Source: Stenotrophomonas maltophilia (GTDB taxonomy: Bacteria > Pseudomonadota > Gammaproteobacteria > Xanthomonadales > Xanthomonadaceae). Taken from it: a stretch of DNA of 64,000 nucleotides. A model generated the notes under the pieces. That model searched no databases, was not told the DNA's origin, and was given only the letters and a program-made list of their open reading frames with translations. The stretch spans positions 310,001 to 374,000 of the forward strand of contig NZ_CP033877.1 of assembly GCF_006970445.1 (NCBI RefSeq). Reading direction: 5' to 3'. This document shows, in pieces, positions 17,969 through 26,583 of the stretch. The position numbers were made by a program, and so were the translations under genes. Position 1 is the first letter of the stretch, and each line of letters begins with the position of its first letter.

Positions 17969-19216
17969 TTACTGCGCTTGTTTCTGTTGCACCTTGGCGC
18001 CATCGCGCAGGGTGTCCGGCGGGTTCACCACCACCGATTCACCTGCGCTCACGCCCTTGAGGATCTGGCGGTCCTTGCCCATCGCCTGGCCGGCCTCGAC
18101 CGTGCGCTGCTGCACGCGGCTCTCGTCACCCAGCACGAAGGCCACCGAGGCGCCCTCGCGCTGCACCACGGCGCCGCCCGGCACGCGCACACCCTGCGGC
18201 TTGGCGGCCGCCTGCGGCTGCGCCTGTTCCAGGAAGCTGACGCGCACGCCCATCTCCGGCACGATGCGCGGGTCCTTCACCTTCAGCGCCACGCGCACCT
18301 TCACCGTGGCCTTGCCGCGGTCGGCGGTGGGGATGATGGCGATCACCTCGCCGGGAATCTTCCATTCCGGGTAGGCGTTGAGCGTGGCCTCCACCGGCAT
18401 CTTCGGCTGAACGCGGCCGATGAAGGCCTCGCCGACCTCGACTTCGATCTCCAGCGAGTCCATGTCGACGATGGTGCCGATGCCGGTACGGGTGAAGCCG
18501 CCACCGGCCGACAGCGGCGAAACGATTTCGCCCGGTTGCGCCGCCTTGGCGGTGACCACGCCGGAGAACGGTGCGCGCACGATGTTGTTGTCCACGCCGA
18601 GGTCGGCGATGGACAGCTGGTCGTGTGCCACCTTGACGTTGCGCTGCGCGGTATCCAGCTGCGCGCGCAGGCTGTCACGCTGGGCCACGGCCTGGTCGTA
18701 CTGCGAGCGCGACACCAGCTGCTGGCCGACCAGCGCCTGCAGGCGGCTGGCTTCGGCGGCGGCCTGCTTCTGCTGTGCCTCCAGCCCGGCGACCTGGCTG
18801 CGTGCAGCCTGCAGCTGCGAGGCGTACAGGCTGCGCTGCGCGTCCGCATCGATCGGGTCCAGCGTGGCCATCACCTGGCCGGCCTCGACCCGCATGCCTT
18901 CCTCGATCATCACTTCACGCACCTTGCCGGTGATCTTGGCCGACACCGTGGCCATGCGACGGGCCACCACATAGCCGCTGGCGTCGAGCACCGAGCTGCT
19001 GGCGCTACCCTGCTGGATGGCCACGGCGGGGGCGGTTTCCACCTCCACGGCCGGTGCGCGACCGAACAGGAAGGCCACGGCCGCAGCGATCAGCAGCACG
19101 ACCACGATGATCGCGATCCACAACCAGCGGCGGCCACCGCCATTGCCTCCGGAGGCCGGCGGGGGCGACTTGCGGTCGATACGGAGTTCCTTCAACAGCT
19201 CGGCAGAAGCGTTCAT
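17969..19216 (-). CDS. HlyD/MacA-like periplasmic adaptor of an ABC exporter
   Basis: A 415-residue membrane-fusion protein. One N-terminal helix (about 31-52) anchors it in the inner membrane; then come a barrel-sandwich/lipoyl half (SSSVLDASGYV), a long alpha-helical hairpin (about 115-190, rich in Gln/Ala and coiled-coil-like), the second lipoyl half (NNIVRAPFSGVVTAKAAQPG) and a beta-barrel/membrane-proximal domain. It should link the FtsX permeases to an outer-membrane TolC-like channel, which is not encoded here. ATG 19216 is chosen because GGA precedes it; 19225 and GTG 19228 are alternatives. Divergent from a second ABC exporter operon. Confidence 0.87.
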   Translation of the reverse strand: MNASAELLKELRIDRKSPPPASGGNGGGRRWLWIAIIVVVLLIAAAVAFLFGRAPAVEVETAPAVAIQQGSASSSVLDASGYVVARRMATVSAKITGKVREVMIEEGMRVEAGQVMATLDPIDADAQRSLYASQLQAARSQVAGLEAQQKQAAAEASRLQALVGQQLVSRSQYDQAVAQRDSLRAQLDTAQRNVKVAHDQLSIADLGVDNNIVRAPFSGVVTAKAAQPGEIVSPLSAGGGFTRTGIGTIVDMDSLEIEVEVGEAFIGRVQPKMPVEATLNAYPEWKIPGEVIAIIPTADRGKATVKVRVALKVKDPRIVPEMGVRVSFLEQAQPQAAAKPQGVRVPGGAVVQREGASVAFVLGDESRVQQRTVEAGQAMGKDRQILKGVSAGESVVVNPPDTLRDGAKVQQKQAQ

Positions 19217-19323
19217 TCGTTCCATCACAGGCGTTCGGGCGGGTATGGCCGGAAGGGCGGACGGCGGCGGTTCCGGCGGTGAGCGTGCGGCACAGCATGA
19301 AGGCAGGCACAGCGATGACGGCA

Positions 19324-19337
19324 GTGACAGCTGTCAC
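19324..19337. promoter_or_regulatory. Perfect 14-bp palindrome in a divergent promoter region
   Basis: GTGACAG/CTGTCAC without a spacer, between the divergent HlyD operon (start 19216) and ABC-DesK operon (start 19388). A related half-site, ATGACACTGAC, follows a few bases on. A candidate operator for the LuxR-type regulator encoded at 22305-22907 or another factor. Confidence 0.5.
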
Positions 19338-19387
19338 CCGATGACACTGACGGCGGCAACTGCGAAATGTGACCACGGCGGCACAGG

Positions 19388-20314
19388 ATGGCAACGTCCC
19401 CGCTACCGGTACCGCCCATGGATCCGATCGCCCCGTCGCTGGCCCGCCTGCAGCAGGTGCAGGTGCGCTATCGCGACCATACCGCCCTGCAGGGCATCGA
19501 CCTGCAGGTCCGCGCTGGCCAGGTGCTGGCATTGCTGGGCCGCAACGGTGCCGGCAAGAGTACCGCGATCAGCGTGCTGTTGGGCCTGCGTCGCGCCGAT
19601 GCCGGGCAGGTCGAGCTGCTCGGCGGTGACCCGCAGCAGCGCGCCAGCCGTATCGGCCTGGGCGTGATGCTGCAGAGCACCAGCCTGCCACCGATGCTGC
19701 AGGTGGACGAACTGGTGGCACAGGCCAGCGCCTGCTACCCCGACCCGATGCCGCTGCAGGAGGTGCTGCAGCGCGCTGGCCTGCAGGCACTGGCGCGCCG
19801 TCGCTACGGCCAGCTGTCCGGGGGCCAGCAGCGCGCGGTGCAGTTCGCCATCGCGCTGTGCGGCCGCCCGCGCGTGCTGTTCCTGGACGAGCCCACCACC
19901 GGCCTGGACATCCAGGCGCGGCAGGCGATGTGGCAGGCGATCCGGCAGCTGGTGGCCGAAGGCTGCGGCGTGCTGCTGACCACCCACTACCTGGAGGAGG
20001 CCGAAGCGCTGGCGCAGCAGGTAGTGGTACTGGAGCAGGGCCGGGTATTGGCCGATGCACCGCTGAGCGAGCTGCGGCTGGCCGACCGGCCGCGTCGGAT
20101 TCGTTGCCGCAGTGTGCTGTCCGCCGACGACGTGCAGCAGTGGCCGGGTGTGCAGCAGGTGCAGCGCGACGGCGAGCATCTGCAGCTGCTGGCGAGCCCG
20201 GCCGAGCCGGTGGTAGCACGCCTGTTGGCCGCCGATGCGCAGCTGCGCGAACTGGAAGTACAGGGCGCGGCGCTGGCTGACGCCTTCCTCGACATGACCC
20301 GGGAGGCCGCATGA
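19388..20314 (+). CDS. ABC transporter ATPase (ABC-2 type exporter)
   Basis: A 308-residue ATPase. Walker A GRNGAGKST (51-59), signature LSGGQQRAVQ, Walker B VLFLDEPTTGLD and switch histidine TTHYLEEAE are all intact. The protein belongs to the CcmA/NatA-like group that works with ABC-2 membrane proteins in drug, antibiotic or lipid export. A ~90-residue C-terminal extension follows the nucleotide-binding domain, as is usual in this group. ATG 19388 has ACAGG before it; an internal ATG at 19418 lacks a ribosome site. The gene overlaps the permease start by four bases (ATGA). Confidence 0.9.
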   Translation: MATSPLPVPPMDPIAPSLARLQQVQVRYRDHTALQGIDLQVRAGQVLALLGRNGAGKSTAISVLLGLRRADAGQVELLGGDPQQRASRIGLGVMLQSTSLPPMLQVDELVAQASACYPDPMPLQEVLQRAGLQALARRRYGQLSGGQQRAVQFAIALCGRPRVLFLDEPTTGLDIQARQAMWQAIRQLVAEGCGVLLTTHYLEEAEALAQQVVVLEQGRVLADAPLSELRLADRPRRIRCRSVLSADDVQQWPGVQQVQRDGEHLQLLASPAEPVVARLLAADAQLRELEVQGAALADAFLDMTREAA

Positions 20315-21087
20315 ACACGCTGATCCGCGCCGCCAGTCAGCCGGTGCCCGTGTGGCGCCAGGCACTGCGCCCGTACCGCGCTGAACTCACGGCCGAACTG
20401 CGCCGCGCCTGGCGCACGCCGGCGTTCGCGGTGCCCTCGCTGCTGTTTCCGGTGTTGTTCTACCTGCTGTTCGGCGTGCTGCTGGGGCGCGGTCACGCAC
20501 CGCTGTACCTGCTGGCCACCTACTGCGTGTTCGGTGCGATGGCTCCGGCCTTGTTCGGCTTCGGCGTGCAGCTGGCGCTGGACCGCGAAGGCGGCCTGCT
20601 GACCCTCAAGCGCGCGCTGCCGATGCCAACGGCGGCACCGCTGCTGGCGCGGCTGGCCATGGCGATGATGTTCGCGCTACTGGTGGCTTCGTTGTTGATC
20701 GGCGTGGCGCGCGTGTTCGGTGGCGTCCAGCTGCACGCGCTGCAGGTGCTGCAGCTGCTGGCGGTGGCCGGACTGGCGGCGCTGCCGCTGGGGGCGATCG
20801 GCCTGCTGATCGGCAGCCATGTCAGTGCCAGTGCGGCGCCAGCGATGGTCAACCTGGTCTATCTGCCGCTGGCGCTGCTGTCGGGCCTGTGGTTGCCGCT
20901 GTCGGCACTGCCCAAGGTGTTCCCGACGATGGCACCGCTGTGGCCGACCTGGCATCTGGCGCAGCTGGCGCTGCCAGTGGTCGGGCTGCCGTCGGAGGGC
21001 AGTCTCGCCGGCCATCTGCTGGTGCTGCTGGCGGTCACGGTGGTGGCGCTGCTGCTGGCACGGCGCCGCCTGCGCCGGATCGGCTGA
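20311..21087 (+). CDS. ABC-2 type exporter permease
   Basis: A 258-residue inner-membrane protein with six predicted helices and an amphipathic N-terminus (AELRRAWRTPAFAVPSLLFP), typical of ABC-2 permeases. It pairs with the ATPase directly upstream (four-base overlap) to form an exporter. Immediately downstream (seven bases after the stop) begins a DesK-like kinase, an arrangement known from lipid-fluidity and antibiotic-sensing exporters in Firmicutes and also common in Xanthomonadaceae. The substrate is unknown. Confidence 0.88.
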   Translation: MNTLIRAASQPVPVWRQALRPYRAELTAELRRAWRTPAFAVPSLLFPVLFYLLFGVLLGRGHAPLYLLATYCVFGAMAPALFGFGVQLALDREGGLLTLKRALPMPTAAPLLARLAMAMMFALLVASLLIGVARVFGGVQLHALQVLQLLAVAGLAALPLGAIGLLIGSHVSASAAPAMVNLVYLPLALLSGLWLPLSALPKVFPTMAPLWPTWHLAQLALPVVGLPSEGSLAGHLLVLLAVTVVALLLARRRLRRIG

Positions 21088-21093
21088 ACTGGC

Positions 21094-22308
21094 ATGATCG
21101 GCAGCGGTCGTCCCCGCCTGGATCCTCCCGTGCCACCGAGCTGGCTTGCCTCCCTGCTGCGCCCCGCACCGGATTCGGCGGTGGCCGAGCTGCTGCGACG
21201 TGGCAAATCGCCCTGGAGCGGTGCGATCCACCTGCTGTGGTCGGTATGGATCTTCCTCACGCCGGTGCTCGGCAATGGCTTCACGCTGCGCTGGCTGCTG
21301 CTGACCCTGGCCAGCTATCCGCTGTTCCTGCTGTTCTACGCCAAGGTGATGCTGGCGCCACGGCACCATGCATGGCGCTATGCGCTGGGCATGATCGTGC
21401 TCGCTCTGGTACTGCTGCCGTGGTACCCGTCGGGTCTGAGCTACTTCGTGTTCGGCTGCGTGATGATCCGCATGAGCAGCCGGGGCGGCTGGTGGCACTA
21501 CCTGCTGCAGCTCACCGGGCTGAACCTTCTGTTCTGCAGCACCGCGCTGTACTTCGGCTATCCGTGGCAGGCCATGGTGTGGATGCCGGCGGTCTCGTTC
21601 ATCGTCGGGCTGGTGGTGAACGTGGAGGCCTTGAGCCAGCAGCGCGACGTCGCATTGCAGCTGTCCCAGGACGAGGTGCGGCGGCTGGCGACCACCGCCG
21701 AGCGCGAGCGTATCGGCCGCGACCTCCACGATCTGCTGGGCCATACCCTGTCGCTGATCACGTTGAAGCTGGAACTGGCGCGCAAGCTGCACGACCGCGG
21801 TGATGCGCGCGCCCGGCAGGAGATCGGCGAGGCCGAGGCCATTGCCCGCGAGGCGCTGGCACAGGTGCGCAGTGCGGTGACTGGTATCCGCGCCAGCGAC
21901 CTCGCCGGCGAGCTGGCATCGGCGCGCCTGCTGCTGGAATGCCAGCAGGTGCATCTGCAGTACACGACGCCACCTGCCATGCCGGTGGACGTCGAACGTG
22001 GCCTGGCGCTGGTGCTGCGCGAGGCGGCAACCAACATCGTGCGCCATGCACAGGCGACCCGGGTGCAGGTGGATTTCATGCTTGAGGAACGACAGTTGGC
22101 GATGCAGATACGCGATGACGGCCGTGGCGGCGTGCAGGCCGAGGGCAATGGACTGTGCGGCATGCGTGAGCGGGCCGCAGCGCTGGGGGGGCAGTTGACG
22201 TTGCAGTCGCCGCGCGGGGCGGGGACAGTGCTGACGGTACGCGTGCCGTTGATGGCCGCGACCACGCCGCTGTCGTCCACATCGCTGGCGCAGGACGGTG
22301 CCGCATGA
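21094..22308 (+). CDS. Sensor histidine kinase, DesK/LiaS-like (HisKA_3)
   Basis: A 404-residue membrane kinase. The N-terminal half carries five or so hydrophobic helices (about 45-180) with hardly any periplasmic loop, typical of kinases that sense membrane state or work with a partner exporter. The dimerisation/phosphoacceptor box is ERIGRDLHDLLGHTL with H212, and the C-terminal HATPase domain contains REAATNIVRHAQATR (N box) and DDGRGG (G1). It overlaps the response-regulator gene by four bases, and follows the ABC permease by six, so exporter and two-component system form one operon, suggesting that the kinase monitors the exporter or its substrate. Confidence 0.92.
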   Translation: MIGSGRPRLDPPVPPSWLASLLRPAPDSAVAELLRRGKSPWSGAIHLLWSVWIFLTPVLGNGFTLRWLLLTLASYPLFLLFYAKVMLAPRHHAWRYALGMIVLALVLLPWYPSGLSYFVFGCVMIRMSSRGGWWHYLLQLTGLNLLFCSTALYFGYPWQAMVWMPAVSFIVGLVVNVEALSQQRDVALQLSQDEVRRLATTAERERIGRDLHDLLGHTLSLITLKLELARKLHDRGDARARQEIGEAEAIAREALAQVRSAVTGIRASDLAGELASARLLLECQQVHLQYTTPPAMPVDVERGLALVLREAATNIVRHAQATRVQVDFMLEERQLAMQIRDDGRGGVQAEGNGLCGMRERAAALGGQLTLQSPRGAGTVLTVRVPLMAATTPLSSTSLAQDGAA

Positions 22309-22907
22309 TCCGCATCCTGCTGGCCGAGGACCAGGCGATGGTGCGCGGCGCACTGTCGGCGCTGCTGGGCCTGGAACCGGATATCGAGGTGCTGGGCAGC
22401 GCCGCCGACGGCGAAACCGCGTGGCGCATGCTGCAGCAGCTGCAGCCCGACATCCTGGTGACCGACATCGAGATGCCCGGCTTGTCCGGTCTGGAACTGG
22501 CCCAGCGCATCGCGCGTCACGAGCTGCCGATCAAGGTGGTGATCGTGACCACCTTCGCCCGTGCTGGCTTCCTGCGCCGCGCGCTGGAAGCGGGCGTGCT
22601 GGGCTACCTGCTGAAGGACGCACCGGCCGAGAACCTGGCCGATGCACTGCGCAAGGTGAAACAGGGCATCCGCGCGATCGACCCGCAGCTGGCTTTGGAT
22701 GCATGGTCGCAGGCCGACCCGCTGACCGACCGCGAGCGCCGCGTGCTGCGGCTGGCGGGCGAGGGCCGCACCGCCAGCGAGATCGCCGAGCAGTTGGGGT
22801 TGTCGCACGGCACGGTGCGCAATTACCTGTCCGAGTGCATCGGCAAGCTGGGCGTGGCCAATCGGATCGAGGCGTATCGGCTGGCGCGGCAGAAGGGGTG
22901 GTTGTAG
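22305..22907 (+). CDS. LuxR/NarL-type response regulator, DesR-like
   Basis: A 200-residue DNA-binding response regulator, partner of the kinase directly upstream. The receiver has the acidic pair E8/D9, phosphoacceptor D54 in VTDIEMPG and K104 in LLKDA. A LuxR helix-turn-helix occupies about 138-198 (LTDRERRVLRLAGEGRTASE, then SHGTVRNYLSE). Its likely targets are its own exporter operon and perhaps the divergent HlyD operon, given the palindrome between them. The TAG stop reads as GTAG and leads directly into the repeated region downstream. Confidence 0.93.
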   Translation: MIRILLAEDQAMVRGALSALLGLEPDIEVLGSAADGETAWRMLQQLQPDILVTDIEMPGLSGLELAQRIARHELPIKVVIVTTFARAGFLRRALEAGVLGYLLKDAPAENLADALRKVKQGIRAIDPQLALDAWSQADPLTDRERRVLRLAGEGRTASEIAEQLGLSHGTVRNYLSECIGKLGVANRIEAYRLARQKGWL

Positions 22908-22910
22908 CGG

Positions 22911-23122
22911 ATCATTTCCGCGCCTGCGGAGAGGTGTCACTTTCTTTGCTCGTGCAAAGAAAGTAACCAAAGAAACACACCGCCAGGTCGCGAGCCGGTG
23001 CTGCGCACCGGTGCCCTGTGCTTCTCGGTGAATCAGGGGACGGCGCCGAACTCGCTGCGCTCAAACACCGGCGCCTCTTCGCCCCTGATTCCCCTGCGAT
23101 GCTCGGCTCGCTCAAGGCGGAC
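22911..23122 (+). repeat. ~213-bp interspersed repeat, copy A
   Basis: This stretch is repeated in inverted orientation at 23201-23414, with about 80% identity judged by eye over the full length. Within it are a 10-bp perfect hairpin CTTTCTTTGC/GCAAAGAAAG (near 22939-22962), the segment AAGTAACCAAAGAAAC, a CCGGTGCTGCGCACCGG palindrome and a distinctive end, GCTCGGCTCGCTCAAGGCGG. No conserved protein can be read from both copies. Confidence 0.85.
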
Positions 23123-23200
23123 CCAACGTCAAAGACAAAAGCTGCACCCAGTAGATCCACGCCGCGCGTGGATGCTCTTGTTGTTGATCTTGACCTTCAA
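23123..23200. other. Spacer between the two inverted ~213-bp repeats, with a GTAG palindrome
   Basis: 78 bases between the inverted copies, centred on a GTAG-type palindrome (23151-23173; GATCCACG and CGTGGATG arms). It would form the loop of a very long hairpin if the region is transcribed. Confidence 0.7.
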
Positions 23201-23414
23201 GTCCGCCTTGAGCGAGCCGAGCACCGCAGGTCCGGCGAGGGCGAAGAGGCGCGGGTGTCTGAGCGCAGCGAGTTCCCGCGCCGTCCCTCGACGGACCGAG
23301 GAGCGCAGGGCATCGGCGTGCGAAGCACGCCGGCTCGCGGCCGGCGGAGCGTTTCTTTGGTTACTTTCTTTGCGCGCAAAGAAAGTGACACCCCTCCGCG
23401 GTCGCGGAAACGAT
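23201..23414 (-). repeat. ~213-bp interspersed repeat, copy B (inverted)
   Basis: Reverse-complement copy of 22911-23122. It shares the CTTTCTTTGC hairpin, AAGTAACCAAAGAAAC, ACTCGCTGCGCTCA, GCGCCTCTTCGCCC and the GCTCGGCTCGCTCAAGGCGG end. Differences are scattered substitutions and small indels, including compensated changes in the palindromes, as expected for a structured element. Confidence 0.85.
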
Positions 23415-23440
23415 CCGCCGTGAACGCCCGGCGAACCCGA

Positions 23441-23977
23441 TCAATCCTTCCCGCGCGCCATCGCCTGGAACACCCCATCGCGCCGCACCCACAGGTGGAA
23501 CAACGCCGCACCCACGTGCATCAGCACCGTGGCGAACAACACATACGCCAGCAGGCTGTGCGCATTGCGCAACGCGGCATACAGCGCCGGGGTGTGCGGC
23601 ACGATCGGCGGCAGGTGCAGGCCGCCCCACAGCACGATCGGGTAGCCACCGGCCGACAGCATCGCCCAGCCGATCAGCGGCATTGCCAGCATCAGTGCAT
23701 ACAGCATCCAGTGCGAGGCCTTGGCGGCCATCACCTGCCACACCGGAAGATCCGCCGGCAGCGGCGGTGGGCGATGGCGCAGCCGGTTGTACAGGCGCAA
23801 CAGCACCAGTACGCCGATGGCGATGCCCAACGGGCGGTGCAGGTCGATCAGCATCGGCCGCAGGTGCAGCGAGGCGACCATGGTCACGCCGACGAACAGC
23901 ATGGCGATGATCATCAGCGCCATGGACCAGTGCAGCACCCGCGCCAGCAGGTTGAAGTGGCCGTTGCCGGTGCTCAT
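23441..23977 (-). CDS. Cytochrome b561 family protein
   Basis: A 178-residue four-helix diheme cytochrome b of the bacterial b561 (YceJ/CybB) type. Candidate heme ligands are H16 (ARVLHWS), H47 (DLHRPLG), H140 (RNAHSLLAY) and H154 (LMHVGA), each in a hydrophobic helix. It should carry electrons from the quinone pool across or into the periplasmic face of the inner membrane. Its start overlaps the stop of the catalase-like peroxidase by four bases, so the two products are translationally coupled, and the cytochrome could supply electrons to that peroxidase. Confidence 0.88.
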   Translation of the reverse strand: MSTGNGHFNLLARVLHWSMALMIIAMLFVGVTMVASLHLRPMLIDLHRPLGIAIGVLVLLRLYNRLRHRPPPLPADLPVWQVMAAKASHWMLYALMLAMPLIGWAMLSAGGYPIVLWGGLHLPPIVPHTPALYAALRNAHSLLAYVLFATVLMHVGAALFHLWVRRDGVFQAMARGKD

Positions 23978-25077
23978 CGTGCGGCCTCCTTCGGTTGCTC
24001 GACGTTGCCGGTGGCGCGCTCGCGTTCGCGGCGGTTGAAGGACTGCGAATAAACCGCCGAGCGGGCCGCCAGGATCGGATCTTCACTGCCGCGCACGCCA
24101 CTGGGCAGGATCAGCGGATCGAAGTTGATCTGCCCGCAGGCGCCGTGTTCCTGCGACTGCATGCGGTCCAGGCTGAGTACGCCGGCCACGACCTGATCAC
24201 GCGACTCGGACCACGGTACCGACGGATCATCGATGGCATCGCCGGGCTCGGCGGTGGTCACGACCAGGTTCCAGCGCACCGGACCATTGGCCAGGCGCTG
24301 CTGCAGTTCCTGGCTGAGGAAATCGACGCTGGCCTGCTTGCGGGTTTCCGCATCCATCTCCACCACCGGCGCCTGCGGCTGCCAGCGCCAGCGCACGGCG
24401 CGTTTCTGGCCCTGCGCGTTGGTGAACCAGAAGCTGTTGACGCTGTTGAAGGTGGTGTCGGCCCAGCTGCTGGTCCACGGCGCGGTCTTGGCCCACTGCT
24501 GGAAGGCCTGCGCACTGGGGTATCTGGCCAGCACTGCGGCCATCTTCTGCGGGTCGGGCTTGCCGGTGGCCGGGTCGGGAATGGAGGCGCGCGTCTGCTC
24601 GTAGAACGCCTCGGCGTTGGGCACGGCGAAGAACGGGAAGCTGTTCATCGCCATGCGCCATTCCTGGCCATCATCGCTGACCATCTGCACCGCGAGGCTG
24701 CGCACGCGTGCGGTGTTGTCGGCGCCGTAGGGATCGCCGCCGCCGATCGACAAGCGGCCCATCACCGGCACGCGGCGCTGCGAGAACACCCGTGCACTGG
24801 ACAGGGTGGGGGCCTGCGCGCTGGGTTCGAACCAGCCGCTCACGCAGATGCCCTTGCTGTGCGCACGGCGGAACCCGGGATGGGCCGGACCGGTGGCCTC
24901 GATGGTGTCGGTGAAGCGCTGCGCGGTGAGGCGGTCACCAATCCAGCCGGCCAGCCAGGCGAAGGCCAGTGCGACGGCACCCAGGATGAGCGCGATCAGT
25001 GCGATCCAGGGCAGCGGCGAATGCCTGCGCGGTGCGTCCGCTGCCTGGCCGGCGCGGGTGTAGCGGAAGAGCGACAT
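23974..25077 (-). CDS. Catalase-family peroxidase with membrane anchor
   Basis: A 367-residue protein of the small catalase-like peroxidase family (SrpA-type). After one hydrophobic segment (about residues 22-46) that would anchor it or serve as an uncleaved signal, the heme-catalase core follows, with catalytic histidine H73 in RRAHSKGICVSGWF and the proximal heme tyrosine Y343 in RSAVYSQSF (R339 four residues before it). It lacks the length of true catalases (about 480+), so peroxidase use of an organic or electron-transfer donor is more likely. ATG 25077 is chosen for its AGGA ribosome site and because the region upstream is not coding-like. Coupled to the cytochrome b561 gene. Confidence 0.88.
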   Translation of the reverse strand: MSLFRYTRAGQAADAPRRHSPLPWIALIALILGAVALAFAWLAGWIGDRLTAQRFTDTIEATGPAHPGFRRAHSKGICVSGWFEPSAQAPTLSSARVFSQRRVPVMGRLSIGGGDPYGADNTARVRSLAVQMVSDDGQEWRMAMNSFPFFAVPNAEAFYEQTRASIPDPATGKPDPQKMAAVLARYPSAQAFQQWAKTAPWTSSWADTTFNSVNSFWFTNAQGQKRAVRWRWQPQAPVVEMDAETRKQASVDFLSQELQQRLANGPVRWNLVVTTAEPGDAIDDPSVPWSESRDQVVAGVLSLDRMQSQEHGACGQINFDPLILPSGVRGSEDPILAARSAVYSQSFNRRERERATGNVEQPKEAAR

Positions 25078-25212
25078 GGTCGGGTTCCTGCCTTCACGGA
25101 GCGTGTGGGTGGTCGACCCACACATCCTCGCAGAACCCTTCCAGGCCCGGTATTCAATTTTTCGTCAAGTTTGCCGGGGACGGCGTGCCGACGAAGGTCG
25201 GCACCCACCCGA

Positions 25213-26580
25213 TCAGCTGTAACGCGCCTTCAGCATCGCCCACGCCGAACGCAGCGCCAGCGCTTCGCCACCGGCCGGACGGCCCGGGCGTTCGCCGTCG
25301 TTCCAGGCGTACACGTCCAGGTGCGCCCAGCGCTGGCCGTCTTCCAGGAAACGCTCCAGGTACAGCGCGGCGGTCACCGAGCCGGCCATGCGCGAACCGG
25401 CGTTGGCCAGGTCGGCGATGCCGCTGCTGAGGTAACGCAGGTAGGGGCGCCACAGCGGCATGCGCCAGACCGGGTCGCGGGTCGCGTCGCCGGCCTGCAG
25501 CCACTGCTGGGCCACGCGGTCGTCATTGCTGAAGAGCGCCGGCAGATCCGGGCCCAGTGCGATGCGTGCGGCACCGGTGAGGGTGGCGAAGTCCAGCACC
25601 AGGTCCGGCTTCTGCTCACCGGCGAAGGTCAGCGCATCGCACAGGATCACGCGGCCTTCGGCATCGGTGTTGTCGATCTCCACGCTCAGGCCCTTGCGGG
25701 TGGCGATCACTTCGCCCGGGCGGAAGGCATCCGGACCGATCGCATTTTCCACCGCCGGCACCAGCAGGGTCAGGCGCACCGGCAGCCCGCGTGCCATCAC
25801 CAGGCCGGCCAGGGCCAGTGCATGCGCGGCACCGCCCATGTCCTTCTTCATGTTGCGCATGCCGTCGGCCGGCTTGATGTCCAGGCCGCCGGTATCGAAG
25901 CACACGCCCTTGCCGACCAGCACCAGTGCCGGATCGGTGTCCTTGCCCCAGCGCAGCACCACCAGGCGCGGTGCGCGGTGCGATGCGCGGCCCACGGCGT
26001 GGATCGCCGGGAAGTTCTGCTTCAGCAGTTCATCGCCGGTGATCGCTTCGACCTGCGCGCCATGCGCATCGGCCAGGGCGCGTGCGGCGTCTTCCAGCTG
26101 CTGCGGGCCCATGTCTTCGGTCGGGGTGTTGACCCAGTCGCGCACGCGCAGGCTGGCGGCGATCAGGTCGGCCACCTCGCCGGACGGTGCAGCCACCAGC
26201 TGTGCCGGTGCACGGTTGCGCTTGCGGTAACGGTCGAAGCGGTAGCTGCCCAGGCCCCAGCCCAGCTGCAGCAGCGCCAGTTCGGCGGCCGGCAGTTCGC
26301 TGGCCAGCTGCCACACGCTGCCCTCCGGCAGGGCGTGCGGGGCGTGCGCATAGCTGTAGGCATCGCCACGATCACCCACACCCATCACCGCACCGGCCAG
26401 GCCATCGCTGCCGGGCAGCAGGGCCACGCTGTGCGCGCCGGCGGTGAAACCCTGTGACGCCAGCCAGGCCTGGGTGGCGGCCGGCTGGCCGTCCTTCCAG
26501 GCGGCGAACTGCTCGCGGTCCAGCACGTACAGCGGCAGCGCTGCGGCGGTGTCGGCGGTGAAACCAGTGATCTCGCTCAT
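25213..26580 (-). CDS. M17 family leucyl aminopeptidase
   Basis: A 455-residue cytosolic aminopeptidase of the M17 family. The dinuclear metal site is plainly readable: VGKGVCFDTGGLDIKP, MKKDMGG and the signature NTDAEGR, followed by LDFATLTGAA. The N-terminal part is shorter and more divergent than in PepA, which matches the PepB-like/'leucyl aminopeptidase family' subgroup seen in many gammaproteobacteria. It hydrolyses N-terminal residues from peptides in the cytosol. The next gene upstream (HAD hydrolase) ends three bases before its start, so the pair is an operon. Confidence 0.92.
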   Translation of the reverse strand: MSEITGFTADTAAALPLYVLDREQFAAWKDGQPAATQAWLASQGFTAGAHSVALLPGSDGLAGAVMGVGDRGDAYSYAHAPHALPEGSVWQLASELPAAELALLQLGWGLGSYRFDRYRKRNRAPAQLVAAPSGEVADLIAASLRVRDWVNTPTEDMGPQQLEDAARALADAHGAQVEAITGDELLKQNFPAIHAVGRASHRAPRLVVLRWGKDTDPALVLVGKGVCFDTGGLDIKPADGMRNMKKDMGGAAHALALAGLVMARGLPVRLTLLVPAVENAIGPDAFRPGEVIATRKGLSVEIDNTDAEGRVILCDALTFAGEQKPDLVLDFATLTGAARIALGPDLPALFSNDDRVAQQWLQAGDATRDPVWRMPLWRPYLRYLSSGIADLANAGSRMAGSVTAALYLERFLEDGQRWAHLDVYAWNDGERPGRPAGGEALALRSAWAMLKARYS

Positions 26581-26583
26581 GCG

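Noticed and set aside
23018..24052. Open plus-strand frame running through the inverted repeats and the cytochrome/peroxidase genes.
   Set aside because: It crosses two structured repeat copies and lies antisense to certain genes; the two copies do not conserve a common reading frame.
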